A stretch of DNA of 64,000 nt from Clarireedia homoeocarpa (lineage: Eukaryota > Ascomycota > Leotiomycetes > Helotiales > Rutstroemiaceae), in contig LNKV01000033.1 in the NCBI GenBank assembly GCA_001465935.1, forward strand, positions 1 to 64,000, given 5' to 3'. Positions 1-12,741 of this stretch are shown in pieces. How positions within the stretch are numbered: the stretch's first letter is position 1; each line of letters opens with the position of its first letter. The notes under the pieces are model-generated. The model did not search any database and was not told where the DNA came from. It saw nothing but the letters and a program-made list of their open reading frames with translations. Position numbers and translations under genes: made by a program.

Positions 1-3000
1 AAAATTATAAATAAAATATTTATAAAAATTATAAAATCTAAGAAATAATTATATACTTTTTATTATTATTAGATAAATCTATTATTATATTATAATTACT
101 TTTTTAAAATCTACTTTTATATTATTAATTAAGATATTAAATCTTAAGTATTTAATATAAATAATATTAAATTTATATTTTTTAAAATTAGTTTATAATC
201 TAATATCTTAAAGTTATTATAAAATTAGTTTTATATAAATTTAATATTTAAATAAGTCTTTAAAATAAATTAAAATATTATCAAGATATATTATATAAAA
301 AATATTTAAATAATTAAAAAGAATATTATTTATATAATATTAATATATTATAAAGTTATTAATTAATTTAAATAATATAATTTTATATTTATAAATATTA
401 TAATATATATAAAATATAATAAACTCTTTTAAAACTAGATTTATTTTAATATAATAGAATATTTATTTAATATTTAGTTTAATAAAGATCTTTATATAAA
501 AAATATAAGTAAAAGTCTTATCAATAAGTAATAATAAATAGCGATCTTTATAAGTCAGAGTATTAAGTATATAAAAGTTAATATAAAAGTATAATAATCT
601 ATTTAGTTTCTTAATAAAGAAGATCGGGGTAATAAATAGAGTTTGATTTAATTTAATAAATCTTTTAACTAAATTCTTAATAAAATATTCTTTAATAATC
701 TTTAATTCTTTAGTCGATATTTTATATAATAAATTGTAATAAAGCTTATCTTCTATATCTTCCTCTAAAGTGATCTTATAGTTATAAGACTAATAAAACA
801 ATAAAGTATTTAATTCGACTTTAAAGAATATAGCTAAAAATTTCTAATATTTTTCAAAGATCAGAGGCTTAATATTAATCTCGAATAAAGAGGTTATATT
901 AAATAGTTAAGAATAAGAGATAAAACGAAATTATTATATTAATAAAAATATAACTTACTTATTATCTTTTTCAGTTTATTAGTCTTTAAATAGTCGGTTA
1001 ATCTTATAAATCAAAGTAGTACTAAGTTTATACTAATTATCTCGATAATAGAGTATATAGAATATAGTTCTAGAGATTATATATAAGTCGATTAGTTATT
1101 TAGAGCGACTAGTTTAAAATATCTAAAAAGACTTAGAGTGTTACTATTAAATATATTTAATAAAGAGTAATCCTTCTAATTTAATTTTAAAGTTAGTTTT
1201 TATTATTTTAAGAATATAAACTTAATCTTTTAAGAAAGTCTTATAAAAACTAAGTAACTATTATAAAGTTTTAATAAAAGTTAATTTAATTTTTTAATTT
1301 ATTAAATAAGATAAAGTTTCTTTTATTTCTATTTATTATAATATTATTAATACTATTATAGTTAAAATAGCTACTTAATTGTCTAGACAATTAATACTAA
1401 CTTGTTATTACTAGTATTTATTTAATTTATAATCTTATTATTTAATATCTTTCTAATATTTATAATTAATTATATAAAGATTGAGATCGGTATAAATATA
1501 TACTAAAAGTCGGGAGTAAGTTTAATTAGAAGATAAATTTATAAACTAAAGTAACTTATATTATTTATAATTAAAAAGAATCTGATTTTCTAATAATTAT
1601 ATTCTTCTAAGAATTAAAAGGTATATAAAGTAGGTAATTAAGAAAAGAGTATAAATTTAAAATCGATTATTAATTAGTAAGTTTAAATAAATATAATAAG
1701 ATATTACTTAGTATTATTTACTATTATAGCTTTTAACTAATAAAGTATTTTCAATTTTTTTATTATAACCTTCTAAATAGAGTTTAGTATTTTAAAGAAT
1801 ATAATATTAATAAAAACGAAGTTATTTACTTTAAAGTTAATAAAAGCTTTAGTTTAAAATAAATATTGATTTCTTAATAATATATAAAGGAATATTATAT
1901 ACTTTCCTTTAAATAGTTTAATTAAATCCAAGTATCTTATATCTTTTATTTTATTTAATAAAGAGTCTTTTACTAGATATAGTCTTTTACTTAATTATTA
2001 TTAATATAAATAATAATAATAACTTTAGTTTTATATTTATCTTCTTATTTTTAGTTACTTACTATATTAAGATATTCCTCTTTTTATTTAAAAGAGTTAA
2101 TATCGATAATATTAATATAATAAAAAATACTATTATAGAATTAACTAGAGATACTTTTAAAAAGTAGATTATCTCTTAGTTTACTTTAAAGAGTAAAAGT
2201 AGAGTTCTTTAATACAAAGTAAGAGAGTGTTTTATTAGTAATAGAATTAACTGATATTAACTAGTTAAAGTAAGTAAGATCAGTTTTATAAATAGATAAA
2301 GAGTAGTTAGTTTAATTAATAATAATTTCTCTACTAGCTTTAATCAAAGTACTAATAAGATAATATATTAGAGGCGATATTATAGTAATATAAAAGGGTC
2401 GGAGAAATATTAACAACTTATTAATATTATCTTATTATTTTATAAAATTCAAGTATCTAACTAGTTCTTAAAGAGAGATAGCTTAATATTAGATACTTTT
2501 AATCTAATTCTAGTAATATTAAATAAGTTTAAAAAGTAGATTTTTATAGATCGTTTTCTTATTAATTTAGTTAATAGATATTAGAATATAAAGTTAATAG
2601 TAAAACTCTTTAAATAAAGACAAGAGTCTAGATATAATTATAAATAATATTTAATATTTAGTTTTAGTAAAGATAGATTCTAATTTATTATAAAAAAGCG
2701 AGTATAGTTTATCTATTAACTATTTAGTAGTTAAAAGTAGTTTTTAAAAGAATAATCTTTTTAAATAATTCAAAGTAATACTCTCGATCTAGTTACCTAT
2801 ATACTTATAAGTTTAGTATTTATTAAAATAAATATATATAGTTAGTCTACTAAGAACTATATATTTCTATAAAAATAAAGAGATATTAAAACTATTATTA
2901 AACTTATTAGTAAGATTAGTAACTTAAGAAAGTCGGTCTAAATTAGAATTAAATAAAGAAGAGTCGCGAGTTAGATATATAAAAGAAAGTAGATTTTAAA

Positions 3001-4084
3001 TAAAGTTATTAAATAATTAGAAATAAATATATAAGGTTGATATAATATATTTAGTTCTATATTACTTAGATATTTCCTTAACTATTAAATTAGTTAGATT
3101 ATAAAAGGTTCGTTTATTTAATACTTTTAGTTTAAAGATAAGATCTTAGTACTTTACTAAAAGAATTAGATAATCTTATTATAAATATTTTTATTAAGAA
3201 GGTATTAAAGAGAGAGTAATAATAGTAATATTAGAAGAAGTATTAAAAGAGATATAAATAAAAATTAATTTAATAATTTATTCTTATTATAGTTTTGATT
3301 ATTATTATTAAGTTCTAAACTATATTTATAAGTTTTATATTAATATAGTTAATATTATAATCTTATTATTTATTAAAGATAAAGTAGAGCTCTAATTCTA
3401 TAATTAAAAAGATTAAAGATTAGTTATTTTTTCTTTTCCTTTATTTCTACTTTCTATATTAATATTAGAATTTAGAAGGGTATTATTATAAGACTTATCT
3501 CTTAGATCGCTACTATTATTCTTAAAGTATTTATAACTAAGTAAATAGATAAGGTCTAGCTTAGAGATATTATTATAAAGAGTTTTATTACTTTTCTTAA
3601 AAAGATTAGTATTCTAAGAAAAAGATATATTATCGAAAAGATCGGTATTGAGAGTGAGAATAAAAGTAAGTTATAAGAAAAATAAAAAAGTAAGAAAGAG
3701 TAAATAAAGGTAAAAGATATTTATATTATTTTTATAAAATAGATCTTCTCTTTATAATTTAGTAGTTTTCTAAATAAGAAAGATTAGAAATAAAGTATTA
3801 TTTAGATAGCTATTAGTTAGTTAAAGAGATTAGTAATAAGTTATTAATAATATAATAATATATTATAAATAAAGATTATACTATTCTTAAAATCAATAAC
3901 TAGAGAATTAAAAAGGTTGAAAGATTTTAAGAGCTTATATATATATAATAATTATATAAGTTATATACTTAAAGTATATATATACTAAGTATACTAAAAA
4001 GTTTACTTTACTATCAAGTGATCGAGTAAATATAATATATTATAATTACTGAATCTAGGAGCTTTAAATATCCGGATTATTATA
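1..4084 (-). mobile_element. RIP-degraded Ty3/gypsy LTR retrotransposon, cut by window start
   Basis: This is a degraded retroelement read on the minus strand. Its 5' LTR is at 3851-4084 and the internal part runs leftwards out of the window. Around 511-552 (minus) a reverse-transcriptase segment is still legible as YKDRYLLLLIDKTF, where Ty3/gypsy enzymes usually have a K-x-R-Y-P-L-P-L-I-D pattern; the Pro-to-Leu changes are what C-to-T mutation gives. The same segment occurs, more mutated, on the plus strand at about 21188-21260, so both belong to one family. Positions 1-470 are much more A+T-rich than 540-4080, so mutation is uneven along the element. No intact reading frame remains. Family is supported by motif and by the shared LTR; activity is excluded. 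Confidence 0.8.
3851..4084 (-). repeat. LTR of the minus-strand gypsy element
   Basis: The reverse complement matches the LTRs at 17769-18020 and 24246-24502 over their whole length, including the TATA stretch (TATATATATAAGCTC on the minus strand) and the outer end, here decayed to TATAATAATCCGG. For a minus-strand element this is the upstream (5') LTR. The partner LTR lies outside the window. Confidence 0.8.
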
Positions 4085-7030
4085 GATTTAATTTTAAAAA
4101 TTATATTTAAAATAAACTTTTATTTAATAAAATTATATAAAATTTAATTTATTTTAAAATAAAATATAATAAAGTTAAAGATATATTAGATATTAGATAT
4201 TTAAATAATAAATTTAATATAGTTAAATTATAAATTTATTTATTTTAATTATCTACTTTCTTTATTAAAATAATTAATATAATTAAAATATATTTTAATT
4301 TTAAAATCTAATTTATAAGTTTTTATAAAAAAATAAATTTATAAAATTAATTTATTAGATTTTATTTAAAAAAAATATTAAAATCTAATAATTTATATTA
4401 ATAATATAAACTTAAAATAAAATACTTAAAATAATAAATAAATAAATTATATAAAAAATATATATAATAAAACTTAAAACTAATCTTTTATAAAATTTAT
4501 AATTAGAAATTATTAAATATTTTATTTATTTTAGAAACTATATATTTATAAAATAATGAAAATAGAAAATATTATTTAAATTAATAATAAATAAAAAACT
4601 CTTATTAATATATTTATATTTATATAAATATAAAATATATATATTAAATAAATTAATTTTTAAATTTAATAAATTATATATATATCTTTATATTAAATAT
4701 TTTATTAAATATAATTTAATTAATATTTTCAAAATTTAGATTTTAAATTTAGATTTTAAATTTAAAAAAATTATTAGAATAAAAAATATAATAGTTAATT
4801 TATTAAAAAAATATTTATTAAATAATTTTAATATTATTAAAATTTATAAATTAAATTCGATTTTAAAAAAGAATATTTTTAAATAAATTATAAATTAAGA
4901 AAATAAATTATTATAAACTAATCAATTAATTAAAAAATTAACTAATTAAATAATAAAAATTATTTTATATAATAAAAGTTTAATTAATTAAGAAACTTTA
5001 AAGTTATTTAACATAAAAATAAATTTTAATAATATATAAAATATTTAAATTTTTATATTTTTATTATTAGAATTTAATATTAATTTTTAAATATTTATAA
5101 TTAAAAACTAATTTAATAATAATTCAAATTTAAATAAATTCGAAGATATAATTAATAATTTTTTAGAAAATCTTTTAAAAGAATTTTAATAATTAAAAAA
5201 AAATATTAATAATATAATATTATATTTATAAAAGATCTTTATATTTTTTAATAAAATAAATATTATTATTAATTTTTATTAAAAAAATAAAATTAATTAT
5301 ATTATATATATAATCTAATTTATTAAAAAATAGTTTTTATTTATAAAAAAATTAAAATAAATATATTAATTAATATTATTATTTATTTTAAATTATTAAT
5401 ATAAAGTTAAAAATAATTAATTTACTTTAAAATAATTAAAAATAAATTATTAAGAATATTTATTATAAAAATTATAATAAAAAGAAATTTAAAATAAAAA
5501 GATAATAATAAGATTTATATAATAATTTTAATAATATAAATCTTTTATATAATTATAATAATTCTTATAATATTCAATCTTAAATTTTATTACTATAATA
5601 TAATTAATATATTTATAAATATTAAAATATTAAAACTAATTTATTATAAATTTCTTTTTAGATTTAAATAAAATAAATATATTTTTAAAATATTTTAAAT
5701 ATTTTATAAATTTAAAATCTTTTTATTTTTATAATATTATTATTTTATTAAAACTTTTAAATAATTAGAATTATATTAAATTTTAAATATAAACTATTTA
5801 TTTATAAATAATTAATTAATTTTAATTTTTTATATTAATAATATAATAATAATATATTATTTTAAAAGAAACTTTATAATTAAATTTAAAATTTAAAAGA
5901 TTGATTTAATTTAATATTTTCTAAATATTAGAATTATATATAATTAATTTAAAAGTAAATTTTTTTTATTTAAGATTTTTGTATTAAAAAACTAATTAAA
6001 TAATTTAAAATAATTTTAAAAAATTATATTATATTATTATTATTAAAAGAATTAACTAAGAACTTTAAATAATTAATAATATATTAAATTAAAGAATATT
6101 AATATAAATTAAAGAGTTTAATATATATTATTATTATTATAAAGTTTAATATTATTAAGATAATATCTAAACTAATTAAAATCTAATAAAATTTATTAAT
6201 TTTTTATTTTCAAGTAATTAATTATTATTTTAAATATTTATAATAATAAAATATTTTATTATTAAATTTAATAATAATCTTTTTAAAAATAATATTTTTA
6301 TTATTATAAATAATATAATCTATATTAATAATATAAAAATAAAGTTTAATTTAAATAATTTCTATTTTAAACTATATAAAAAAATAATTTATTATAAAAT
6401 AATAAAATAAAAGATAATTATAATTTTAAATATAAAATCCGAATTTTTTATTTTATTTTTAATTATAAAAAAGTTTATATAATAAAATTATTTTTTTAAA
6501 AATATTAATTTTAATTTTTAAATTAATTTCAAAATTTATTATAATAACTTTTAATTAATTTAACTTTTTATAATAGATATTTTATAATTAATAACTAAGA
6601 TTAAATATATTAATATATATTTTTATTAGTTTAAATAAAAAGTATAAATAAAAGAATTTATAATTAAATAAATATTAATAAAAAATATAATTATAAATAA
6701 ACTTATAAAGTTATTATTATTTTAAAAATATATAATATTAATAAAATAACTTGCATTAAAGAATATTAAGAATATAATTTAAAAGATTATTAAAAAAGAA
6801 AATTATAAATAAGATTTTATAAATCTTTAAAAAGTATATAAAATTAAATAAATTATTATAAAGTATTTATTATAAAATAAATATTTATAAAAGACTTTAT
6901 ATTATTTATAATTATAATAATCAATTAAGTTTATAATTTTATAATATATTTTTATTATTAAAAGATCTAAGTTATTATATAATAATTATAAAAGTATTTA
7001 TATTTAATAAACCGAGATTATAATTAATTA
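4085..7030. other. A+T-rich RIP block, origin unresolved
   Basis: Almost pure A+T sequence with stops in every frame and no recognisable motif. A short tandem run of an AATTTAGATTTTA-like unit lies near 4732-4765. It probably holds one or more further RIP-mutated transposon copies, since it is continuous with the element at its left, but I could not identify LTR ends or enzyme motifs. Normal base composition resumes at about 7040. Confidence 0.6.
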
Positions 7031-7401
7031 TATTTTAATAAAAGTAACTACTTATTACTTTGTAACCTAGTTTATTTAAAGTTAATATCCGCGAAAAGTT
7101 ATCTTCTTTAACTAGGAAGTTGTAAAGTAAGAAGAAAATAAACAGCTTCAGAAACTATTCAATATAGCTCTAGAAGACGAAGAAACGGAGTTGTTTTCCT
7201 CTTTATCTCAGGTTTTTTTATTTCTTTATTTTTTATTTTTTTTATTTATTATTTTTTTTATGAAATTCTAGATACAGTGATGTCTATCCCAGGAGCTGGA
7301 CCGTTATCCCACTCATGATATTACTGCCTCTCATAATCATCTAGCCACACATAACAGACCCCACATGTACGCTAAACGCCATCATAGCAGCTTCTCTACA
7401 G

Positions 7402-8045
7402 CTAGTCAATGTTGGCCTTAACATCTTCCAAGATCTCCTTCGATTCGTGTAGACACTCTGCAAGAATCTCTGCCAGATCATCGATACTAGCTTGGACCTC
7501 CTCATCGTACAAGTCTTGAGCTTTGATGACATTCTTTCTCAAGCCAATCAATCTGCCCTTCATCTCCAGATTCATAAGTGCTCCTTCATCCGCAACCTCA
7601 ACAATGTGTTCCAAAGCTTCCAACCTCTTGACACTTTCATTCAAGCTGTTCTCCAAGGAATGGCGAGCATTGTGTGGGGCGACATCCTCTAACTCATCCT
7701 TCAAACCTTCAAGGTAGCTTGCATCCACATTCCGGTGTATGTCTTCAACGTCTCTTCCATGGCCGGAATCAAAGCTTCCATACCCGCAGTTTTGGCCTCG
7801 TGGATTGTTTTCTTCGTGCCATCAATTTGTACTCTTAGGATCTCAACAGCTTTGATATCCTTTTGACGTTGATCAGTTGCAGCCTCTTTTCCGAAGCCAG
7901 ATAAATATTTGCATGATACACATTGCTCGGGAGATGAAGGATCAGATGTTGGTGCAGGCAATCCAATGGAGGCAAGCGTATGCTTGCAAGCAAATGTCCA
8001 GACGACGACGCCAGTGGGCGCGGCTTTGGTCTCTGACATTGTCAT
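7402..8045 (-). pseudogene. Small coiled-coil protein gene with a frameshift
   Basis: Reading on the minus strand from ATG at 8045, the first about 100 residues begin MTMSETKAAPTG, include a CVSCKYL Cys pair, and run into a charged helical region. This frame ends at 7701. A second frame (7402 to about 7745) continues the same kind of heptad-rich helix (DELEDV, ESVKRLEALEHIVEV, DDLAEILAECLHESK) to a stop. The two overlap near 7735-7745, where one inserted or lost base would restore a single protein of about 215 residues. A 41-nt intron (GTATGG to TTGAAG on the minus strand) would also rejoin the frames, but it would remove helical coding sequence and lacks a branch site. Family not recognised. 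It lies about 400 bp from the RIP block, which fits decay, though a sequencing error is possible. Confidence 0.5.
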
Positions 8046-8555
8046 AGTCAAGGCTGGTGTGTTCTACCGATCCGTCTAGTATTAGCCTAGAGTTCAACTT
8101 GCACAGCTCGGGAGTCAAGTAAAAATACCGTCTCCTGCAACTCTTGCAATCTTTGGGCTTTGCAGACCACGTCCTTTGCTTTTTTTTTGGATGCCCACAC
8201 GAAGAGAATTGCCAATCGTGCCCTGAAGAAGTGGTCGACGTGTAAAATCAAGGAAGTTTGCCAGGATCGCAGCCTGGTCCTGTTTATCAACAAAGTCACA
8301 TGAGATATCTGATTGACTCGAGTCTACTTTAGGATTAGTCTGGTTCTGGTCGTCCCCGAGAGAATGACATTCAGACTTCGCGGTACTTGTAATCCAGCCT
8401 CCTCTGAATGCTTCAACGGCTCAAGTCCAAGGCAAAGCGGCTAGACCGGCGAGCAGATTCAAGGCCAGGTCTTCTTTACCCAGACTCTCTTCAACTTTGC
8501 TCATCAAACATCTAATTATTCAGAACCCGGAGAGTTCCACCATATTACAATCGTC

Positions 8556-9052
8556 ATGGCCGAAATATACCCCAGGTCATATGCAGCGAGCAATCTAGTC
8601 GATACAAACTCAACTCAAGACCAGCACGCAATTCAAGCCTGGCAAGAACAAGCCGACCTCCCAGAAAGCAAATCAGCGAAGCCAGCGTCGACAAAAAAAT
8701 GATTCGAGAACAGGAAGATATGTATATCTACTGCCTTAATAAATGACGATAAAGGTTCTCGAGACAGAGAAGAAGATCCACGAAAGATGCCATTCACTAG
8801 CCATCACTCCATCGACCTTTCCAAGATTTCTTGAAGAGCTAATTAAACAAAACCATATCAGAAGATTACAAACCACTGCATTCTCATTCCACTCGCCATA
8901 GTACCTCCGAATTACCCACCGCAATCCTTCATCTGTGTAAGTCTGAGGTTCTTGTTGCATTAGCAGAGAGAACTCTGGCTTTGAAACAGGAATATATGAG
9001 CAAGGGCGATTTTGCGGATACGAGTGCGAAGTGGAAGCAGATTCGAAAGAAA
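8556..9052 (+). pseudogene. Coding-like pieces of a degraded or unresolved small gene
   Basis: Three plus-strand segments read like protein. One starts at ATG 8556 and encodes 48 residues (MAEIYPRSYAASNLV to a Lys-rich end). The second starts at ATG 8743 and encodes about 51 residues (contains ETEKKIHERCHSLA and FLEELIKQNHIRRLQ). The third, about 8955-9052, contains ALAERTLALKQEYMSKGDF. They are in different frames, with stops between and no convincing GT-AG pair to join them. Either two introns or frameshifts separate them. No family is recognised. Between 8046 and 8555 I see no feature I can support. Confidence 0.35.
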
Positions 9053-9498
9053 GGTTGGGCTCTGGACGGAGGTTTCGAACCCAGGAGTAATTGTGAAGAC
9101 CAGAACTATTTATTTTTGAAGTGGAGCATTAGGTTAAATGCTGGCTTGAGTCTTCTAAGCTGGACTCTGGGGTTTCCCCTTGTAGGTATGGTCCTAGAGC
9201 GTTTTCCCTCTACCATGAGTGCCTTTGGACTCATCAATCGCTTTTCATTTTCCCCTTTCAATTTCTCCAAGCACGAGTGAGAGAGTTCAGTTTATTGACC
9301 TGCAATATGATCTTTTACTCTAAAACATACCTGGCCATAAATTTTGTTGATATTAAAGATTGAAATGAAGGGCACGTGATAGGTAGACTCGACCCATGAG
9401 ACGCTAGCTTGAATTCGGCATAGTTCCCCCCTCTTTCCGAACCTCACTTCCCTCCATTCTTCTATCTTCACTTGTTGCATCTTCACTCTGTTGGCATC

Positions 9499-12400
9499 AT
9501 GACAACACAGTCATCGGAGCCACCAATAGACACTTCCAGACATTATGCATTCAATTGCGGTATATGTGGCACTCGTTTCGTTCGTCGAGAACATCTCAGC
9601 CGCCATATAAGAAGCCATACAAGAGAGAAGCCTTTCCATTGTCGGACATGCCGAAAGGCATTCACAAGGGCGTATATATAGCTATTCCAGTCTCCAGAAC
9701 AATACTAACAATAATTAGTGACATACTTCAACGCCATGAGCGCTCTCATACCTATGACGGGACTGTGAAGACAGCAAAATCGGGAAGTTCGTTCAGGGCT
9801 TGCATAGCATGTGCTTCTGGTCGAGTTCGATGCTCAGGACAAACCCCATGCAATAATTGCGAAAAGAAAGGGATTGAGTGCAGATACCCTATGGCTTCAG
9901 TCCCGAGGTCAAGTTCTGTACAATCGACTGGATACACCCAAGATCCGGCAGTCTTAACGGGATCTCAGAACGCTACTCATGGCGATGGTGAATCAAACGA
10001 ACAGCAAATCTCTGACGCTCAAGGAGAAGATATTGGGAGTGGACCTATGCATGGTGCTTCTAATTTACAAGTCCAGGAAACAGCTCTTTCTGCACAACTT
10101 ACTACCGGAAGTCAAGAACAACAATGGGACGCTACTTGGTCGACTTCTGGAAACTCTTATCTTTCAGATTTTCAACAATTTCCTAATGTTGGCGCCCAGT
10201 ATCTTCCTCAATCCGGATATCAGGACGGATTATCGTTCGAAATCCATGACTCGATTAACTGGATGTCGCCCAGCACGTCAGTCTGGAGGGATTGGGACTT
10301 TAGATTCGCCGCTTTGGCTGACCCCTCAGTACCTATATTCTTCACGCCCTTGGTAGGAGCTCAGATACAAGGTAATCTGAATGTTGATTTAGCGCCTCAA
10401 CAGCCAAGTTCATGGAACCCTGAATCTCAGATGACTTTTCCGCCCACTGCCAATGCTACAGGGAATGTCACCAGTCCGGGAGTTCTATCAACGACACGAT
10501 CCGTACATTCACTACGATCTGAAGGAGGATCGACTTCCGTTGTTAGTGGTTCCGATGACCTAAGGAGAACTTCTCCAAGACTATACGTGGATAGCGTGGG
10601 GGCAAGGGGAACATTGCAAAAGCCTCGCAGAAAGAGGACTCGGTCATCATTCGAAATGGAAACTTTTCAGGATCCACGAGTGAACCTCTCAATGCAACCA
10701 CAAACCCACTCTCCTGGTGACGAAGATACTCTGCCTTCCAACCCATGGATCTCGTCGGAGTTATACCAAGACATAGCTCGGAATTCGGAAAGACCTGCTT
10801 CTGAAAGTCCTATAGGGGCTGGATCTTCTCATCTTCCTTCTCTTGGGCTTCTCAATATCTTTTGTCAGCTATACTTTGATGACTTCCACCCAGAATTTCC
10901 TTTCTTGAATATGACGCCAAATCAGTGGAAGGACCAAGGATGGATTCTAGCAGTTGCTGTTGCAACGATAGGTGCACAATATTCAAATTCCTATGCTACA
11001 GATCACCAAAAGCTGTTGGAAGCCATACTTCGAGAGGCTCTTGATACTTTGGTCTCTGGAAGAGGTCACCCTGATGTTGTTTCCGCAGCGAGTCCTTGTC
11101 CAGAACCGCCTTCTGTGGAAAGTCTGGTTGTCTTGCAGGCGCGAATCTTGAACATAATTATTGCAACACGCAGTGGCGAAGCTGTGTCAACATCTAAAGC
11201 ACTCACCGACTTCAAGTCTCTTGTTGCAGCTGCAAAACGCGCAAACTTATTACGGCCACTACCAAGATCGGCATCGAATACTTTTCATGGAACAGAGATC
11301 GAGCTACGAGCACGAACGGGCTGTATGATATTTGTAAGTTGGAATTGTGGGCAAGAAATCCCACCTCACTCTACCTACTAACACACCCAGATGCTGGACT
11401 ACATTCTTTCGTATGAGTTCAATGAACCACCGTTGTTGGATATAGCAGATGCCCAGATACCATTATCCATGTCCATGGAGATGTCTTTGGGTGACCCTAC
11501 GCGGTGTGATGAAACAGGCATGAGCTGTATGTGCTACCGAATTCAAAAGCCATGACAGATCACTCACCAGCAACAACAGGTACTTTGACAGATGCTCTCG
11601 AATTACTCTTCACAGAAAAGAGATTACTTCCTGGCCTCTCAGAATTTGGTCGTATACTACTAGCTCAAGCAGTTTGCAGACAAACCATGGAAATGCGGCG
11701 TCACCTACGAAACAGAATGTCCCACTGGATACCAACAGCAATAAGACAATCCGAGATACGATTCTCAGATCCTGATCTCTGGCCTCCCTCATCAACCACA
11801 TTCTCGAAATGGAGAAATAGCGCTTGTGATGGCCTAGATGTCCTTCATTGGTCAGCCAACAGCAAGATTGCGCAATCGAAAGGCTTTGAACACCCTACTG
11901 TCCTGCATTTGCATCTTGCGAGACTCATCATTCTAACTCCACATGAAGAGATCCGCCGTTTTGCAGAGTCGTACTTGTCATCTGCTCCCAAACCAATAGC
12001 TTTTGATCAGTACAACAATCCGGCTCCATACACAGTTCTACAATGGGCTATCCGGGACCAATACAAGGCTCGTCTCACATTGATTCACGCAGCAGCTATT
12101 TTCTGGCACATCCGTCGCTACAGCTGTGATAGTTTCATTGAGCCTTTCGCAACCTATCTTTCTACGCTCGTTATCTGGGCATATAGTATCACCACCCGTC
12201 TTGCAGCAACCCACGAGGTGCAAATTCCGCCTCAAGAACCACCGCAAATAACGACAACTTCGGAAAGCGAATCTGAACTGGATCTTGAATTCATTAACAT
12301 TGATCGTCCCTGTGACGATGAGAGTATACAGATGTTTGTAAGACATGGTCATAGGCTTACTGCGAACATGGTACGCGTGGGAGATATTTGTTCTGAGGGC

Positions 12401-12550
12401 GCGCCAAGAAAGATTCTTCTGGAAGGAATAAGGCTTTTGAGCGGGCGGAAATCGGGGGATGGTGGGGCTAATGAGGAAGATACATACACTTGGAAAAGCA
12501 CGAAGGGATATGTAGCTTCTCTTGAAGCGCTCGTGAAAGTCATCAAATAG
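9499..12550 (+). CDS. Transcription factor with two C2H2 fingers and a Zn2Cys6 cluster
   Basis: A nuclear DNA-binding regulator of 964 residues in four exons (9499-9671, 9719-11333, 11391-11526, 11580-12550); all junctions keep frame, and the first two introns end with CTAAC branch sites. Two C2H2 fingers lie at residues 20-40 and 48-68; intron 1 interrupts the second one and splicing restores its C-C-H-H set. A Zn2Cys6 cluster follows with Cys at about 86, 89, 96, 102, 105 and 112 (C-x2-C-x6-C-x5-C-x2-C-x6-C). A Ser/Gln-rich linker leads to a region with FDDFHPEFPFLN, typical of the fungal-specific transcription factor middle domain. Proteins combining both finger types are a known fungal class, often pathway regulators. 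It ends tail-to-tail with the hydrolase gene at 12742 and may control the carbohydrate genes beside it (inference from position). ATG 9499 is the first in frame. Confidence 0.9.
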
Positions 12551-12741
12551 CCGCATGTAGGAAGGCATTGAAATGTTTCGTCACAAACGATAGCATGGAG
12601 GAGCAGATTACCTCCGGATTTCCTTCAATTTTGACTCATGTAAGTCTACCACTTTTAAATAATGGATATTATCCGCTAATAAGTTTCTATCCTAGACAGA
12701 AATAGTTCTTTCCACTTTTCGCTCTCTCACCCTCTACCCAC

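Noticed and set aside
4085..7030. Assigning this block to a copia or LINE element.
   Set aside because: No integrase, RT or RNase H pattern stood up to translation in either direction.
9060..9115. Possible tRNA on the minus strand from a GGTTCGAAACC-like B-box word.
   Set aside because: The flanks do not pair as a T-arm, and no acceptor or anticodon stem could be drawn.
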